Shown one piece after another: positions 62,270 to 64,000 of a stretch of 64,000 nt of DNA. Source of the stretch: Novosphingobium fuchskuhlense (lineage in GTDB: Bacteria; Pseudomonadota; Alphaproteobacteria; Sphingomonadales; Sphingomonadaceae); the NCBI RefSeq assembly GCF_001519075.1, contig NZ_KQ954247.1, forward strand, positions 1 through 64,000. The letters are read 5' to 3'. The position numbers and the translations under genes are program-made. The notes below the pieces were generated by a model. The model did no database searches, had not been told where the DNA came from, and saw only the letters and a program-made list of their open reading frames with translations. How positions within the stretch are numbered: the first letter of the stretch is position 1; every line of letters begins with the position of its first letter.

Positions 62270-62793
62270 CTGGGATAGCGCGTAAAGTGCGATGGCGCGG
62301 CATTGGCACTTATCGCGATGAAGCTGAGCCAATGCTCGAACATGCCGGCGATGTTGCCGGCGTCGTGCGCGGCCGTCCACGCTCGGTCGTCATCGCTTGC
62401 CCTGATGGCTGCGGCGATACGCTAGTGATCAATCTCGACCCACGCGCAGGGAAGGCCTGGGATTTGGAGTTGCGCGGTGGCGTAACGCTCTACCCCTCGG
62501 TCTGGCGCGAAGATGGCTGCCGCAGTCATTTTATCGTCTGGCGCAGTCGCATCCTGTGGTGCGACCGGTTCACACAAGACAATAAGGAACCCGAATACGA
62601 GAGCGCGTTGGAAGAGGCAGTTACCGCAGCTTTGTCGTACCACCAGTTCCGCAGCGGCTATGACATCGCAACTGAGATTGGTGAAATTAGCTGGGATGTC
62701 ATCCGCGTGCTTCGCATATTGGCGTCGGACGGGCGCGCAGAACAAGGAATGGCCGATCAGCGCGACCACTATCGCCGTGGCAGCAAACGGTGA
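62266..62793 (+). CDS. DUF6527-type protein, putative deconjugating peptidase (BubE-like)
   Basis: The 175-residue protein contains the pattern ACPDGCGDTLVINLDP (Cys45, Cys49), TLYPSVW (Ser78) and CRSHFIVWRSRILWC (Cys85, His88), which matches the DUF6527 family as I remember it. Members sit in Bub-type operons, where a peptidase that cleaves modifier-target links has been described. The C-terminal ~65 residues (GEISWDVIRVLRILASDGRA) are less conserved. ATG 62266 overlaps the kinase-like gene stop, and it is the last gene of the operon. Confidence 0.7.
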   Translation: MTGIARKVRWRGIGTYRDEAEPMLEHAGDVAGVVRGRPRSVVIACPDGCGDTLVINLDPRAGKAWDLELRGGVTLYPSVWREDGCRSHFIVWRSRILWCDRFTQDNKEPEYESALEEAVTAALSYHQFRSGYDIATEIGEISWDVIRVLRILASDGRAEQGMADQRDHYRRGSKR

Positions 62794-62844
62794 CACTGAT
62801 GGCGCTGAAGCCGATCAAACGCGGCGCTTAGGGTGGCAGCGTCT

Positions 62845-63657
62845 CTATATGCTGTAGGGAGGAATTCTGCCGAGAGCAGTTAGCATGCGTCCTATTGCAG
62901 TCCGTTGTTTTCGGATTCTCTCGATAGCAGGTTGAAGAATCTTTTCGCGGTAGCGTTCGTCAATCCGCGGATCATCGACAAAGGCTTTCATCACCTCCAG
63001 AGGGTCACGATCCACCACCCGGTGCGCCTTTCGCCCGGTGGTGTCCCTCGCAAGGAAATTGAATAGGCCCTGAAGTGTTCGCGTCACTTCTCGGTGGTCG
63101 CCATCGCGCAGCGCCTGGTCGAGATACTGTCGCAGGACGACCGGCGCGGCTTCGGCTTGCCGTCTAGCTGTTGCGTCAGGCCGCCTCAGCACTACGAGGT
63201 TGGCGATCCTGCTTTGCAGGCAGTGAAGCGGATGCATTACCGGGATCGCTAGATGTCCCGCAACATCGTCCTTTGTATACGGCACGATGATCTCGACGAC
63301 TTTGGCCTGCAGCGCTTTTGGTCTGACGCCGAGCACATTGCCCAAAAAGTCGATCCTCAGCAGATGCCCCTGAACTTCGGCCTCGACAATTGCCGTCTGT
63401 GGGGTTTGATCGTCCATCGTCGGCTCGAGAACATGGCCACCCAGTGCATCGGCAAGCTTTTGCGCGGCATCGCGATATCCAAAATAGTCGATGTCCTTGG
63501 ACGTATAGGGCCGGTACTGAGCCAGTTCGTCTGCTGCGGAATAATATTCTGCCCAGAGGTTGAGTGCCTGTCCGCCAATCACGAAGGCACCATCCTCAAG
63601 CGCGAGGTGCGAGGCGATGTCGAGAACGGCTTCAGGTGCGAGCGGTTGGGTACTCAG
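62845..63657 (-). CDS. Nucleotidyltransferase, AbiEii/MNT-like, candidate toxin
   Basis: The body shows a nucleotidyltransferase core: FVIGGQALNLWAEYY followed by TSKDIDYFG (Gly-Gly and Asp-x-Asp). The C-terminal ~100 residues are helical (IDERYREKILQPAIERIRKQ). A GTG at 63582 would begin in the middle of the first strand. Family-like sequence continues upstream (STQPLAPEAVLDIASHLALE, DGAFVIGG) to a CTG at 63657-63655 that overlaps the stop of the small partner gene (CTGA). I therefore extend the gene to the CTG, likely a weak or mutated ATG. It is probably a toxin-like partner in a two-gene unit. Confidence 0.7.
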   Translation of the reverse strand: MSTQPLAPEAVLDIASHLALEDGAFVIGGQALNLWAEYYSAADELAQYRPYTSKDIDYFGYRDAAQKLADALGGHVLEPTMDDQTPQTAIVEAEVQGHLLRIDFLGNVLGVRPKALQAKVVEIIVPYTKDDVAGHLAIPVMHPLHCLQSRIANLVVLRRPDATARRQAEAAPVVLRQYLDQALRDGDHREVTRTLQGLFNFLARDTTGRKAHRVVDRDPLEVMKAFVDDPRIDERYREKILQPAIERIRKQRTAIGRMLTALGRIPPYSI

Positions 63658-63839
63658 GCGACCAGCCGCCGACGGCGAATCGAGGCCTGCGAGAAGTCGA
63701 TGCCTGAGAAGAAGCCGTTCTGCTGGTTGAGCGCTTCAGGCGAGATCAATCCGGCCTGCAGGTCGCGATCATCCTGCTCACGAGCATGCTGTTTGGCACG
63801 CTGGCGCTCAGCCGAATCAAAAAAGGCAACTTGCTTCAT
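63654..63839 (-). CDS. Small partner gene of the nucleotidyltransferase
   Basis: This 61-residue, charged, helical protein (AERQRAKQHAREQDDRDLQA; IDFSQASIRRRRL) has no recognised domain. ATG 63839 has GGAG at the correct distance and a sigma-70-type promoter just upstream. Its stop overlaps the CTG start of the nucleotidyltransferase, so expression of the second gene is tied to it. The layout suggests an antitoxin or cofactor. Confidence 0.65.
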   Translation of the reverse strand: MKQVAFFDSAERQRAKQHAREQDDRDLQAGLISPEALNQQNGFFSGIDFSQASIRRRRLVA

Positions 63840-63857
63840 CTCATATGCTCCGAGAGC

Positions 63858-63886
63858 AAGATATGCGCACGAGGGTTTCCAGTCAA
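63858..63886 (-). promoter_or_regulatory. Sigma-70-type promoter
   Basis: On the minus strand TTGACT (63886-63881) and TATCTT (63863-63858) are separated by exactly 17 bases. The start codon of the small partner gene follows about 18 bases downstream of the -10, with GGAG between. Confidence 0.72.
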
Positions 63887-64000
63887 TGAACGCATAACCG
63901 GGTCACAAAGCTCTATATGGGACGATGGTGCCGCGATGTCACGATTGTGGCAGCGCCGACCCTTCGATCCGAATATCGTCCATTGCACTCGCCCCTTCAA
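63887..64000. other. Right edge, no gene recognised
   Basis: These 114 bases upstream of the promoter show no convincing frame or repeat. They may hold the end or control region of a gene beyond the window. Confidence 0.3.

Noticed and set aside
58401..62793. A CBASS system with ancillary E1/E2/JAB genes
   Set aside because: No CD-NTase or cyclic-nucleotide effector is adjacent; the nucleotidyltransferase at 62845-63657 is of the AbiEii/MNT type, on the other strand and with its own promoter.

Overview
The window reads as an alphaproteobacterium of the order Sphingomonadales. This is inferred from the high GC content, the style of the F-type transfer proteins, the very long RHS/YD-repeat protein and the compact flagellar set; no rRNA or other species marker is present. 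It could be a chromosome carrying an integrative conjugative element, or a large plasmid.

Positions 1-18661 (minus strand) hold one long, tightly overlapping flagellar operon in the order fliQ-fliR-flhB-flhA-TPR gene-flgF-flgG-flgA-flgH-flgI-flgB-flgC-fliE-fliF-(111-residue gene)-fliH-fliI-fliJ-fliK-flgD-flgE-fliM-like-fliN-fliO; fliO runs off the left edge. Export gate, rod, hook and both outer rings are covered. The motor side is reduced: a 111-residue protein sits in the fliG slot, FliF is short, the FliM-like protein is SctQ-sized, and FlgH lacks a clear lipobox. No filament, stator or chemotaxis genes are present.

Positions 18866-32418 (minus) hold a 4387-residue RHS/YD-repeat protein with six near-identical tandem units, a LysM domain and a C-terminal domain with a His-Gly/Cys pair resembling clan CD cysteine peptidases. 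A 130-residue AT-rich gene overlapping its end is the candidate immunity gene. Positions 32531-34620 are a regulatory and border zone: a broken AlpA-like gene, a small lipoprotein with a strong terminator, an intact AlpA-like gene and an XRE-type regulator divergent from the transfer operon.

Positions 34963-52960 (plus) hold an F-type conjugation (mating-pair formation) operon: traA, L, E, K, B, a dsbC-type gene, traV, C, an unknown membrane gene, trbI, an S26 TraF peptidase, traW, U, trbC, traN, thioredoxin-like traF, traH, traG. No relaxase or coupling protein is in view.

Positions 53551-62793 (plus) are the most interesting part. They form a probable single operon of a sigma-factor-like protein, a small unknown protein, an ImmA/IrrE peptidase-UvrD helicase-PD-(D/E)XK-like fusion, a three-repeat ubiquitin-like protein ending in Gly, an E2-like protein with Ser/Trp/His where Cys would be expected, a JAB-E1 fusion, a kinase-like protein and a DUF6527-type putative deconjugase. 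This looks like a Bub-type (bacterial ubiquitination-like) conjugation system coupled to a helicase module, probably an anti-phage or anti-plasmid island. The large helicase gene appears to have lost one base near its 5' end. Positions 62845-63839 (minus) hold a nucleotidyltransferase with a small partner gene and a clear sigma-70-type promoter, arranged like a toxin-antitoxin pair.
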